A DNA stretch of 64,000 bases. Source: Gymnorhina tibicen. Lineage: Eukaryota; Chordata; Aves; Passeriformes; Artamidae. Location: contig VXAZ01000961.1 in assembly GCA_013399875.1 (NCBI GenBank), positions 1 through 64,000 on the forward strand, given 5' to 3'. A model generated the notes under the pieces. The model worked only from the letters and a program-made list of their open reading frames with translations. It was not told the origin of the DNA and made no database searches. The stretch's first letter is position 1. The number at the start of each line of letters is the position of its first letter. The position numbers and the translations under genes were made by a program. Positions 48,101-60,199 of the stretch are shown here, in pieces.

Positions 48101-50300
48101 CTTTGCCAATTGAGAGCTGAGAAAATTCAGCAAATTTAGGTGACTAAAGGGAAGCAGTCAGGTAGCAGATTCTCCAAGAAACTTCATCTATCCTATAAGT
48201 TTGAAAGCCTGTGCTATATGACTATGACACCTAGCGCAAATTGGTACTGAGAAATATTGTAATATGGCCTCTATCCTCTAAATAAGTCAATTAATATAGG
48301 CAATTGAATGCTAATGTGCAATTATAAATTTCTTCTTATTTTTTGGTGTTGAGTTTATAAAGTAGTGTTCCCTCCCCAACTCCACCTGTTTTCACTTGGC
48401 AAGCAAAGCAAGTAGCCAGGTTTTCCATGTCATCAAGGACTGAAATGTTTTCTATATCAATACAGATTTTCCCAGGTAAAGAGGCTATTGGCCAAATCTA
48501 GGAGTTACAGATATCGTCACCCATAAACTCCTCCAAACTCTATTTGCCAGTTGCAGCGTGAAGAAAGGACAGCCAGTTCCTGCTGTGTGGCCTTTGATAA
48601 GCTCTTTCGTTCCACTTCTGGATGAATCACTTTTAGGAGAGTCAGCAGGGAACCAGTTTCAACATTATGTATGATGTCTTTGAAGCCTATCTTCTGCTCT
48701 GTACCAAATTAGTGAGCCAAACGTTTACATGCCTTCTTGGCTTACGCTTCATGATACTGAGTGCATGCATCTATGCCTGTTTATGAATATACTGGCCACT
48801 AGATTTGGAACTTGTCTTTGTTATTGTATCATAAAACTGTAGTTCATAACAACTACTTCTGCAGTAAACTCTCTATCAGTGTGAAGAAAGATTGTATTTG
48901 TGGCACTTCTTACTTTCCAATATCCACTAAATGCTATTTCTTGGTATAAACATCAGATTTCCCTACAGTCTGGGTTATGCCAGAAATATTTTTCCAAACA
49001 ACAGTGATGTTTGTGGAGAACTGAGTCTGCAATTCATATACAAATCAATCCTGGAATGAAACAGAATGGAGAAAGAAGAGAAGCAGGGAAGTCTAGCTGA
49101 TGTTCTAGCCCAGGCATCTTGTATTAATGTGGCAGTCTGCAAAGAAAAGAAACAAAAAGAAACACAGAACATGAACACAATCATATGGGGTCCATCTTAC
49201 ACACAACATACATGGCGAGATGTATATCTCATGCAAACATACAGATAAATAAAACAAGCATGACAACCTGCTTTTCTTTACCAGCTCACTAATCTCAGCT
49301 GCAAGTTACAGTTTGAGTGGGTGTCAAGGAGGAAACCCTAGAAGAACACAAACAGCATTCTGTGAATGCTACCTATAGTACCACAGAAGGTGTTCCAAGG
49401 ATTAAAACAGAAAAAATATTCTCTTTCACACTCACTTTTTTTTTCCTTTCCTTAGAATTGAAGAAGTTGTGTATCAATTTAGTTAAAAAAAAACCCAAAC
49501 AACAAAAAACAGGGAGGCTCAAAAAATAGTTCTGCTTGTTTCCCCAGATGCAATCACACAGTCTAACAGAAGATATTGCCTCTCCCTAAAAAGATTGACT
49601 TTATCATATCCTGAGACTATAACAGCCAATTACATTAATATTATTCTAAAAGATTAAAGTACAGCAAAGGCAGAGTTTGAGAACTGTGGAACTCATAACT
49701 CAAGTGAAAAGACACAGTCCAGGTAGCTACTGGCGGGAAGGCAGTTCGTGACATGGATAGAAATAAGAGTCTTCTCTTACAAAAAGCAGGTTTTGATACT
49801 GCAGTTCTCATTAACTCCAAATGTTAGTTGATATTAAGTGAAAATGTTAATGGAACTTCAAATTTCTCTTACACGTTACATTACAGTTATCACTTTATAG
49901 AAATTACTGCAGCTTTTTAATTAAACAGGCCTTGCATTTTATCAAGTAGTTAATAAAAATGTGGTGTCAACTGAATCATGTGAATTTCACTGAATGTCAA
50001 AATAGCAAATTCTGGTCATACAAATACCAGCCTATGTCCACAACCTTAAGTGCCAATAGTTGGTTTACACTGGGGTGAAGTCAGCCATGGCTCTGGCTTT
50101 TCCCAGCAGCAAGCAGCCACTCAGATGCCAGGGAACTGTTTAGAGCCCTTCCATTCTCACCAGCAGACTGGTTCTGTACCTCTCTAATTTATTCCTCAGC
50201 TCCTAATCACCCCTGCTAAACCATAGTACTTGGTTCCCTAGAATAATGAAGTATTTTGGACAAGAAGAATGTTGTGACCTTGAACACAGAGAAGGAAAAT
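39113..50300. other. 11 kb repeat-poor, non-coding stretch
   Basis: No clear transposon and no convincing exon. Small features are a 38-bp tandem duplication (42049-42124), A-rich runs near 44285, an AAAC tract near 47620, and a CR1-tail-like segment near 42715-42765 that is too decayed to call. Open frames such as 43473-43754 and 43875-44165 match nothing I recognise. Confidence 0.5.
42049..42124. repeat. 38-bp tandem duplication
   Basis: Two adjacent units starting ATTATTTTCTAC and ending AAAAATACCTCAG differ only in TTCC versus TCTC near the middle. No N is present at the join, unlike the assembly duplications elsewhere. Confidence 0.9.
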
Positions 50301-50304
50301 CAGG

Positions 50305-50428
50305 ATGTAGATGTGGCGCTTAACGACAAGGATAAGTGGTGAACTTGGCAGTATTGGGTTAATGGTTGGACTTGATGATCTTAGAGGTCTTTCCTAACCT
50401 GAACGATTTTATAATTCTATGATCCTAA
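50305..50428 (+). mobile_element. CR1 LINE 3' tail fragment
   Basis: GGTTGGACTTGATGATCTTA, GGTCTTTCCTAACC and ATAATTCTATGATCC mark the CR1 3' end in plus orientation. Confidence 0.85.
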
Positions 50429-50455
50429 GAAAAAACAAAACAGCGTGCAATTTTT

Positions 50456-50900
50456 TGGTTCCATTGCTACCAAAAATTCGGTAACATAAAGAACTCCTTA
50501 ACACTAATGTAGCATTAAGAAGCAGGCATTTTTTATTCGGCCAAATGCACAAGGGGATAGCTCCTCCCAAAGCCCTGCATGTTGAATACTGGGAAGTTTC
50601 AGTTTATATACTATATTCTATATACATATTCATTGACTGTCCTGGAATAAACATACATATGGTAATCATTTCCCCAAAATCATCAACATATATCCCCTCC
50701 CCTTTACGCATGCGTTCTTCTGTCCTGGGGGTCTCTCTGGTGGTCCATGGTGGTCGGGGACCCCAGTGTTTCAGTTGACATCACTGAGATGGTAGGACAC
50801 TGGGGCTGGTGAACTTCCAGCTCTCCTTCTTACACCATGGGCATTGTGCAGTTCCATAGGTTTTGGTAGAACAAGCATTGTGTTAGCTCACCAGGTAACA
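50456..50900 (-). mobile_element. ERV LTR, minus strand, ends approximate
   Basis: On the minus strand a TATATAAACT box (complement of 50601-50610) precedes an AATAAA signal (complement of 50532-50537) by about 70 bp, the spacing of an LTR R region. Beyond it is GAATGCC-type and TAATGCTACATTAG sequence of U5. A candidate 5' end is TGTTACCTGGTGAG at 50900. I could not find a matching target duplication. Confidence 0.6.
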
Positions 50901-52151
50901 AATCTGGTAACATCATCATATAATTTTCACTCACATAGTGCTTTATGAGTGGATGTACCAACACCACTTTAAAAGGAGTGCCAGTATGAAAAAAACATGC
51001 TCTGAATTTTTTACGTATAATTTAAAGATATTTTGCACTGGCACAATAGTTTATGGGGGCCTTACAATAAATTAGACTCACCGCAACTATTTATAAACAC
51101 ATTCAGTTAATTTGTAAAGAAAACAGACATACTCATACAGGAATGGGAAAATTAAGACTCAAATGGAACTGCATTGTTCTGAATGTTCATTGGAAGATCT
51201 CAGTTCAGGTAAATTTTCTAATTTCTCTGTGATGATTTACTGAGGTGTAAAATTACCAGAGTGATTAACCAACACAATTAAATTTGGTTTGTAAAATCAC
51301 GAGCAAAATCTAGACTTCAATAAGTTTTAAGTAGGTTACCTTCCTGTTACGTACAACTCAAAAATATATGCTTCTATGGTCTTTTTAGTTCAATTTTTAC
51401 TTTAACTGAAAGATAGTAATCAAGTATTTATATGAAGTGAATTTTATAGGCTAAGATTTAATGTGGCAATTTTCATCCTTTTCTACACCTTTAAACCTGG
51501 TTATTAACAGTTTTCTATATTGACCCATGAGCCTGAAAGTAATGATATAACCTGAGATGGGGGAGTATTTGTGCAAACTCTTTGCATTCCAGTTATCTGA
51601 AATCTAGCCATGAGCTGTAGAAAAAACCCAATGGACTTCAGTGTTGGGATTGTCTCAATGTGAAAAGATAGGCTCTCTCTTCTCAGACAGTGAACTGGCA
51701 GAAGCTATCCAGTAACTCAGACCGAGTTAAGATTGTTGCTTTTCATAACATGTGAGAGGTTTTGGGATCTTTAGATTTCACACTGTAAAAAATTTAAAAA
51801 AAAATTCCTCACACAACTGCTCATGCAACACATTTATTTTTTTTCACCACAAATGAAAGGTATTTTTGTTACAGTTGGTTCCTGCATGCCATTATGTGAA
51901 GCTAGATGATGAAACTCCTCTTTACATGCCTCCCTGGTGCCTGAATTACTTCCAAATTTTTAGCTGATTATAGACCACAAAATGTTCCTCACAACTTTAC
52001 TGCATTCATCCCTCATTTACATTACATTGAAGCAACCAATTCATCAGTATAGATTTGTTTTCTGAGGAGTTTCTACTTTATTTTGTTAAAGTGATTGGCT
52101 CCTGTTGCATTCCACTGTGGGGAACGGTGAGAAGTTCTTTTAAAAATAGAT
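50901..52151. other. No gene recognised
   Basis: AT-rich sequence, nothing identified. Confidence 0.5.
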
Positions 52152-53716
52152 TGCCTGGAATGAAATTAAGTCAACCAAGAAAACCTTCTATCTGAGCACC
52201 GTTTACTGTTAATGAAAACAAAACAAAAGGAGTTGCCGTACTAAAGAGGGATAGAAAAGACAGAAAAGGAGGAAGGAAGATGGAACGGCGTTTGCGGGGA
52301 GGGGAATGGGGGGGAGAGAAGAGAGAGAGAGAGAGAGGAGACACAGAAAAAAGCGGGCATTACCACCAGAGGAGCGGGGAGTGCCGTCGATGTCCAAGCG
52401 GCAGGGGGTGTGTGCACGCTGCCTGCCGGGGAGAGCCCGCACAGCTCTCAGAGAGGCGCGGCTCCACAGGCACAGCTCCCGCGGCAATGGGCGGCCGGAC
52501 ATCAGGTGAGTGGGCGCTCTGGTGGGAGGTGCAGAACCCTGGACAGGGTCTCAGCGAGGATCGCGGTGGCAGGCTGGATTGGAGGCAGGCAGGACTGGAC
52601 GCAGGTGGCTCAGGCAGGGACACAGGGACCAAGTGGCAGGGCGTTGGTCAGGGACACAATAAGGCAGGACAGACACGAGGGAGAGTGAGGGCAGAAGAGC
52701 TAAAAGGCAGGCTGGAGCTATGGCAAAAAGGGTAAAACAGGCTAGGGCAAGAAGCAGATCTCAGCAGGCTGAAGCCAAAGCAAAAAACACAAGACCCAAA
52801 AGGCCCCCAGACTCAAAAAGCCCAAAGCCAAAAAGCCCAAGCCCAAGACAAAAAGCAAGTCTCAAAAAATAAACCAAACCCCAGACTCACCCAGCCCCAA
52901 AAACAAAAAGCCCAAGACTCAAAAGACCCCCAAAGCTTGTGACGCAGTACTTTTATACCTCCTGGCTCCTCCCAAAGCCCACCTGCTGACAGGACACAAT
53001 TGGCCCAGTCCAACATTCCACAGCAGTCCATTGGTGGAGACCTTTCACCATCTGATTGGAGAACCTCTCTGGAGGGTACAGGGTCCTTGGTGCTCCCCTG
53101 CTGACTGCCTGCCCCATGTGAGGTGTGAAATGGTTGCNATAAGGCAGGACAGACACGAGGGAGAGTGAGGGCAGAAGAGCTAAAAGGCAGGCTGGAGCTA
53201 TGGCAAAAAGGGTAAAACAGGCTAGGGCAAGAAGCAGATCTCAGCAGGCTGAAGCCAAAGCAAAAAACACAAGACCCAAAAGGCCCCCAGACTCAAAAAG
53301 CCCAAAGCCAAAAAGCCCAAGCCCAAGACAAAAAGCAAGTCTCAAAAAATAAACCAAACCCCAGACTCACCCAGCCCCAAAAACAAAAAGCCCAAGACTC
53401 AAAAGACCCCCAAAGCTTGTGACGCAGTACTTTTATACCTCCTGGCTCCTCCCAAAGCCCACCTGCTGACAGGACACAATTGGCCCAGTCCAACATTCCA
53501 CAGCAGTCCATTGGTGGAGACCTTTCACCATCTGATTGGAGAACCTCTCTGGAGGGTACAGGGTCCTTGGTGCTCCCCTGCTGACTGCCTGCCCCATGTG
53601 AGGTGTGAAATGGTTGCCAGACAAAGTCTCCCCAGGGACAAGGCTTTCTCCAGTCTTCTTCTGGTTGACTCCTGCAAGTGGCACTTGTGCAACCTCTCCT
53701 CCACATGCCTCTGACA
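52152..53716 (-). mobile_element. ERV LTR with internal assembly duplication
   Basis: Minus strand starts TGTCAGAGGCATGTGG at 53716. GGTATAAAAGTACTGCG (complement of about 53423-53439) is a strong TATA region, followed by a long T/G-rich transcribed part with CTTTTTGGGCTTGGG-like repeats, then GC-rich sequence, a (CT)n tract (complement of 52318-52341), and an AGTAAACGG/ATTAACA polyadenylation-like area near 52205. The 3' end is likely CATTCCAGGCA at 52152. About 480 bp of the length is an assembly duplication, so the true LTR is near 1.08 kb. No target duplication was found, so ends are approximate. All frames here are LTR shadows. Confidence 0.65.
52659..53617. other. 479-bp duplication around a single N
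   Basis: 52659-53137 and 53139-53617 look identical, with one N at 53138 between them; the first copy ends and the second begins at the N. Confidence 0.92.
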
Positions 53717-55319
53717 ATCAGTGTTAAGACAAATCAAAACTAAGTTGGCTCCTCACATCTCCTTTAAAATTATGCAATATGTAGTCTGTGAGAATGTCAT
53801 TGTTACGGCCTCTGATAGTTCAGGTAGTGTTGAGAGAGGTCTCTTTTCTAGTCACGCATTGAGAGTTGTGCAGCATAACATTAAAGGAGAGCTACAGGAT
53901 GATTCTAGGCTGTCACCCCCTTCTTTACAAAGGTCTTTTACATGTTTAAACTCCACTTCTTAGCTGATAAATTGATCTGCCTCCTTCTAGTAAGTTACTT
54001 AATGAAACCACAACCCTGGTACTTGTATCCCTGCCTTCTATTAAGGATGATGACCTACAAGAAACATAACACCCACAAAACACTGCATGGCTTTTACTGA
54101 TGGATTGTAGAAACCCACACATGTACTTAGCTATATCAATATAGCTATATAAATGCCTTAGCTTTTTTTTGCTATATTTCCTTAGGGGATCAAGTACTCA
54201 TCTCTGTCTTCTACAGGGCTTTGAAGTGGATGAAGTGAGTCTTGGCCTCAATGCTTGTTCCACAGCACAGGTGCCACAGCTTGGGTGAGGAACTAGGCTG
54301 TGCCTTCCTCCAAGCGTGGTAAGGTTACTCTTTGAGAGTGTGCACCTCTAACAGGTACAATCTGACTCATCCTCAACTGTTCACAGGAGCTTTGGGCATT
54401 AACATCCTTTCCACACCCCTTTCCACAGCCCTGTGCTTTACTTAGGGAATACTTCCCACAGCATGGGACAGTATGTGTATATTTATGGCATTCTCAATTG
54501 GAAGTCAGAGTTGGTTAATTGATTAAAGAGCAAGAGCTGACAACTAAAAATACATACCTAATGCAGAGGGGAGAGCCCTTCAAAGAGAAAAAGAACATAC
54601 ACAAATATAGAAACAGTGCCATATTTGATAAAATTTGTGTATTCCTCATTCATGAACAAAATTCAAAGTCATGAAACATATAATCGCAGCAAGATAAAAA
54701 AATAAGAAAGGGAGTTAAAGGCAGAGTAAATGAAACATAAATAACATGTTTAGAACTTAGAAGAAAACCCAAGAGCTAATATTTGCTAAAATGCATAGGC
54801 TAGAAAATTAAAACAGGCTAAATGATCTGTGACTGTACGTCTGTATTACAAAAGCACATGCTTAACTACGCTGGTATATCAGCTGCATTTAAAGGCTTGA
54901 GCCCTTAATGCATAATAATAAACACAAATACACATCTATTTCATTGTCTTGTCAGTCATCCATTCTGACAATTATATCACCATCTTAATCTCCCATTTCT
55001 CCCTCAGCCTCTCTGTGTCTCTGTTGTTATACTGGTGCATCAGCTTACTTGAATTTCTGGCTTACAAAATCTCTCATTTTTTTATTCAAATATCTCCTAG
55101 CACACCCTTCTTAAATTAATGTGCAAGATGACTCAACGATAAACACCTCAAGGATCTAAAATTAAGTCATTGTGTCTCTAAATATCAAAATCAAGTCATT
55201 GCCTAAGCATATTGCTGCAAGCCTTGTTCTTTTCATATTCAACATCTCTGTACAGTTTATTATCCTCATTCTGAGTCATATCTAAAATTAGAAGGTAAGC
55301 TCTTTGAGATATGGGTAAT
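53717..55319. other. No gene recognised
   Basis: Includes a somewhat GC-richer part at 54230-54480 that I cannot assign. No gene identified. Confidence 0.45.
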
Positions 55320-55445
55320 ATCATAGAATCATAATATTACCTAGGTTGGAGGGGACCTTAAAGATCATCTAGTTCCAACCCCCCTGCCATGAGCAAGGAC
55401 ACCTTTCACTAGAACAGGTTGCTCAGAGAGCTTGTTCCATAAAGG
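55320..55445 (-). mobile_element. CR1 LINE 3' end, minus strand
   Basis: ATCATAGAATCATAATATTA is the reversed tail, followed by AGGTTGGAGGGGACCTTAAA and GTTCCAACCCCCCTGCCATG, the CR1 3' untranslated region; the fragment ends after about 125 bp. Confidence 0.88.
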
Positions 55446-57309
55446 CACTACAACAGTTTTGAGAAGCGTTGATAATTTCATTACTACAAAAATGCCTTAA
55501 ACCAGTGAACGATAAACAGCTCTAGTAATTATCTTTCTAATTAAGTTTTGAATTAAATTTGAAATTCAAGAATTTCCTGGTTCTTCAACCTAAATTCTGT
55601 GAGCCTTTCAAATAAAAAAATCCCACTTTCCAAGCATTAACTAAAGTTCTAAGCTTAGTCTGTTCATGTTATTGTCAACATCCCCTCTGAAATAGTCTCT
55701 TCCAGATGTTTGTCTTATATACATAGAAGATACTGCTTCATTTGTTGTTTAAAAAAACCCAACCTATCAATATAGTAAACTGTTAGGACTGAAAGACATT
55801 AAATATATGTGATTCTAACTGCAGCTATTACAGTCCAAGAATCTTGACTGTACCAAACAAATCATAATCCTGTCAGGTTTTTAGTCCAATGACACCTCAA
55901 AGAGTACAATCAAATCAAACAAATACCAACTTTCAGAGCCTGAGTAAGATTTCAAATACTCCAGCCTTCCTAAACACTGCTTTAAAATTAATACATACAT
56001 TAATAAACACATAAATAAGTGAAGATATAGTTTATGGAGGTAACTTTGACATGGAATAATCTAAAATCAAGGCAATCACTTCACTGTGAAACATCCTGCT
56101 ATGTTAGGAACACATTTTCAAACTGCATTACCTGTAGCATATTAATTACTCTAATCTAGTTAAGAGCAGGAGTTACCAGAATGCTATAAGTACATCAAAG
56201 GTAATGCAGTACAGTTGGGTGAACAGGAACTAATCAGCATAACTCACATTATAGGATATCACTAGAACAGGTTTATTTTGAATACTTTAATATTTTTGCA
56301 AAGATTTCCTCATGCAACATTGGTTTTGTACTTGAGCCCAAAAATTTCACATCAATCACTTAAGGAATCTTTTCTGTTTCTGACAGATTTGAGTTCTGCT
56401 TGTTAAGTGTATATTTCTTTTCATTGCTACAACTGGAATTTACCTATCGTCTATTAAAAGAATTGCCCTTAGGAGATGACCTCACAGTTTCTGAATAAAT
56501 TAATAAGAAGCCAAATTTATATTGGGAACAGTGACTCAACCTTTAAATATAGAGGTCTGAACTGTTACCTCTGTAATTACCAGTCAACCTCAATCCTTCC
56601 TAATTAAATTCTTCCTCAACTGGCATGTACTTAAGGCTAACCCTTACAGTTTATTCTACAATATATTATTACAATTAAACCAATATAAGTTAAATGATAT
56701 AGTTGTGTCTGAATACATTGAACAAGTTCTATGAACTTGCTGAACAATCAAACTGGCCTGTCTCCAAAACCTATGTAGTAACTTCATATTTCCTCATTGT
56801 CAGAACAATATCGTAACATAAAAATGCATTCAACTTTCATCAAAGTATGAATTCATCAAAGTAACAAGGAAAATATGTAGCTTACCTAAAGAGTCTCCTG
56901 AATCTTAGGCCAATTCCAAAGTATTCTTTCTGTATAAGAAATTTCAGAAGTCTGTTATATAAAAGAATTGCGTCAAAATCAGTTAGTAACATAAACAGCA
57001 TGAAACAAAAACCCCCACACCTCACATTTAAGAATGAAATTCTTTACTTCTGAGAACTTATTAAATAAGATTCTTCAGACAAGTGTTGCCTAATATTTAC
57101 CGGTAATTAAAGGTAGCGACATCTATTATGATTGCTCCCAAATTTCTGTCATTAATCACTCGGTTTTGAGTTATTTGTAACTATGCCAAATATTTGTCAC
57201 CTGAATTGAAATTTCCCAGCCTTAGGACAAATATTTCAACTAAATTGACTCAGTCATTTATAAGAACAAAGACTTAAGTAATTTAACTTGTTCTTGGTTG
57301 TGCATATGC
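55446..57309. other. No gene recognised
   Basis: AT-rich, no gene or repeat identified. Confidence 0.5.
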
Positions 57310-57860
57310 AGAAAGGTTACTAATAACCTAAGCCCATGGTTAAATTCAGCCCTCGATCACAAGCCCATATGTATGTTGCATCTCTTCCCTCATAATCTGA
57401 GGTATCATGGGCCCACCAAGCCAGAAATAATTCACCCTTATGTTGCCAGTCCAGATCCACCTGAGATACTTTAATCTTGGCAGCTTGATCCACCTGTTTG
57501 TTTTTGCAACATTCTTTGGTAGCCTGACTCTTGGGTACGCGTGCATCTACATGAGGTACTTTAACAGCCAACTTCTCTATCCAGGTAGCAATGTCTTGCC
57601 ACAATTCAACAGCCCAGACAGGTTTACCTCTGTGCTACCAATTAGTCTTTTTCCGCTGGTAGAGACACCCTCACAGAGCACTTGCCACCATCCATGAGTC
57701 AGCGTACAGGTAAAGCGCTGGCCATTTCTCTCATTCACCAATACCTAAAGCCAACAGCATGCCTTTCAGCTCTGTGACCTGACTTGATCCACCTTGTCCT
57801 TCAATAGCTTCTGCGACTTGTCGCATAAGACTCCATACAGCAGCTTTCCATTTTCAATGT
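57310..57860 (-). pseudogene. ERVL RNase H end and integrase start, truncated
   Basis: On the minus strand, about 57760 to 57660 encodes LYADSWMVASAL, keeping the RNase H aspartate before serine. Then a 94-residue frame (57604-57320) runs through the RNase H-integrase junction and the beginning of the integrase zinc domain (HDTSDYEGRDATY), where the second histidine position appears as tyrosine. The element stops at about 57310, before the integrase core, so no catalytic integrase is encoded. It is the 3' limit of this ERVL copy; the remaining pol and the 3' LTR are absent. Confidence 0.82.
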
Positions 57861-57999
57861 ATCCTTACAATATGGCAGGAACCATCAAAGAAGAGAGAGT
57901 AAAGCTTTTTTGTTTTCAGGTAGCTGATTATATGGTGGGGCCTCTTCAGCATGTGTCACCTGTTCCTCTTCCTCTTCTGGGAATAATCTGAAATTTTCG

Positions 58000-59200
58000 C
58001 CTTTGGGCCAGTTCATGATGACTTCCAAGATCCCTGGGCAATTGCAGTTTCCTATTCAAGATCACTCTGTGATCAGCATGACCCACATATTCCAGGTAGC
58101 ATCAATGGCATGATGTGTGGAAGGGACTTTGCCTTTGGACATCCAACCCAGAACTGGTAGTTTGAGTGCCAGAAGAAATTGTGCTTCAGTGCCAATCACT
58201 ACTAAAGCAGCTCAAACCCCTTCAGAAGCTGCCAGGATCTCTTTTTCAGTAGGGGTGTAACAGGCTTTGGATCCTTTGTATCCCCAACTCCAGAACCCCA
58301 CGGATTGTTCTTTAAGTATCCCTGGGTACTTTTTGCCAGAGACTCCAGGAAGGACCATTCTCCCTGGCTGCAGTGTAGAGCACATTTTTACATCTTGTCC
58401 CATTCTGATTGGCTCATGGGCTACTGCATGAACAATCTCCTGTTTAATTTGTTCAAAAGCTTGTTTTTGCTCAGGAGCCCATTTGAAATCATTCTTCTTC
58501 AATGTCACATGATAGAGACAGTTTACAATCTGACTGTAATCTGGAATATGTATACTCCAAAAACCCACAGCACCTGAGAAAGCCTGTGTTTCCTTCTTGC
58601 TAGTTGGTGGGGACATAGCTTCTATTTTCTTGACCACATCCATTGGAATCTGACAACGTCCACCTTGCCATTTTACTCCTTAAATCTGAATTTCCTGGGC
58701 AGATCCCTTGACCTTACTCTGCTCTATGGCACACCTGGCCTTCAGGAGGACCTGGATTATCTTCTCCCCTTTCTCAAAAACCTCCTCTGCTGAGTTGTCT
58801 CATATGATGATGTCAACAATGTACTGCAAGTGTTCTGGAGCCTCGCTCTTTTCCAGATCAGTCTGGATTAGTCCATGGCAAATAGCAGGGCTGTGTTTTC
58901 ACCCCTGGGGCAGTTGGTTCCAAGTGTACTTTTTCTCCAGGTGAAAGCAAATTGTGGCCTTGGTTTCTTGCTAAAGGAATGGAGAAAAAAACATTAGTCA
59001 TGTTGAAGGTGACACCACTTTTCTCCCCTGGACTCCAGTTTGTACTGAAGTCCCAGCATGTCCAGCACAGCAGCACTCAGTAGTGGTGTGACTTTATTTA
59101 GGCCACAATAGTCCACTGTCGTTCTCCACTCTCCAGTGGACTTATGCACCGGCCATACAGGACTAATAAAGGGTGAGCGAGTCTTGTTAACCACTCCCTG
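58000..59200 (-). pseudogene. ERVL reverse transcriptase and RNase H remnant
   Basis: Minus-strand frames in order: fingers (59194-58994, with SPVWPVHKSTGEWRTTVDY split over the frame), palm (59076-58858), then connection and early RNase H (58643-58212, with ETQAFSGAVGFW and YTPTEKEILAASEGV). The polymerase active site, complement of 58812-58823, reads Y-I-V-D, so one of the paired catalytic aspartates is lost, and a stop follows three codons later (58800-58802). Frame shifts occur near 58990 and 58690. The enzyme would copy viral RNA to DNA; this copy cannot. Confidence 0.9.
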
Positions 59201-59209
59201 GCTCTACAG

Positions 59210-59800
59210 GGAATCATCTCATGCATGGGGATTATGGTGTCCCAGTTTGTTGCGGTACTGTCAAGGGTACATTGTTTTGGTAGAGATTGGTACCTGTTGT
59301 TTTTCAACCCTCAACAGTACTACAGCAGAAGGGTCCTCTGAGAGACCAGGCAAGGTGTTCAGCTGTCTAATTTCCTCTGTCTCCACAGCAGCTATCCCAA
59401 AAACCCAGTGATGCCCTTTCGGGTCCTCAAAATACCCTCTCCTGTGGTAATCTATGTCAAGGATGCACGGGGTCTCTGGACCAGACACAGCTGAGTGTTT
59501 TTGCCATTCATTCCCAGTCAGGTTTTGTACAGCTTCCAGTACAGTCAGCTGTTGGGATCTCCCTGTCACCCCTGGATTCTACCCCTACATATCTTGATGG
59601 CATTAGGGTACATTGTGCACTTCAGGCCATTGGATCCAGACAGTCCAATAGATCCAACTGTCCCTTTCCCATACCTGGTGGGAGGCAGGGCCCTTCTAGT
59701 TCTGGTCATAGTATTCGTTGCTCACTTCTTGTAAATATCAACTGGAGATCCCTTCAAGAGAATTGGAAGTAATATCAGCCCTCCTATTCTGTCTGAGGTC
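59210..59800 (-). pseudogene. ERVL protease and pre-RT region remnant
   Basis: The 102-residue frame (59569-59261) has GPETPCILDIDYHRRGYF and GIAAVETEEIRQLNTLPGLS pieces typical of the stretch between protease and reverse transcriptase in this ERVL group. Upstream are short frames interrupted by stops (near 59575-59600). I do not see a clean protease active-site triad, so protease itself is an inference from position. Confidence 0.6.
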
Positions 59801-60199
59801 TTCCCCACTGGAAACTGGAGTGGCATTTATCCTTGAAGAATTTCCTATGGTGTCTGTTCTTCTCAACTCACACACCTGTGCTTCTAGGGCAGAGGTGGGT
59901 TTTCCATCCCACTTCCACATGTCCTCTCCATGGTAATGCAGGTAAAACCACAGATTACCTCATGGTGTGTACTTTATCTCTCATGCAGGGAGGCACTTGG
60001 TCCCAGTAGCAGAGACTCTGCTCCATATTGGTGGAGCATGGGACATTTCATCTCTAGTTTGCTCAAGTCCTTTAAAACTGTCTGCAGACTTGGACAGTCT
60101 TTCCTAGTTGAGGTGCACGTCAGTAGAGAGGAAAAAACGTGGTCTTCATATTGCTGGAGTTGGGTAGTCTGAAGCTATCTGACTGTTCTCCTTTCATTG

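Noticed and set aside
52280..52735. 151-residue and overlapping frames rich in Arg, Gly and Ser
   Set aside because: They fall inside GC- and GA-rich LTR sequence and have no recognisable domain.
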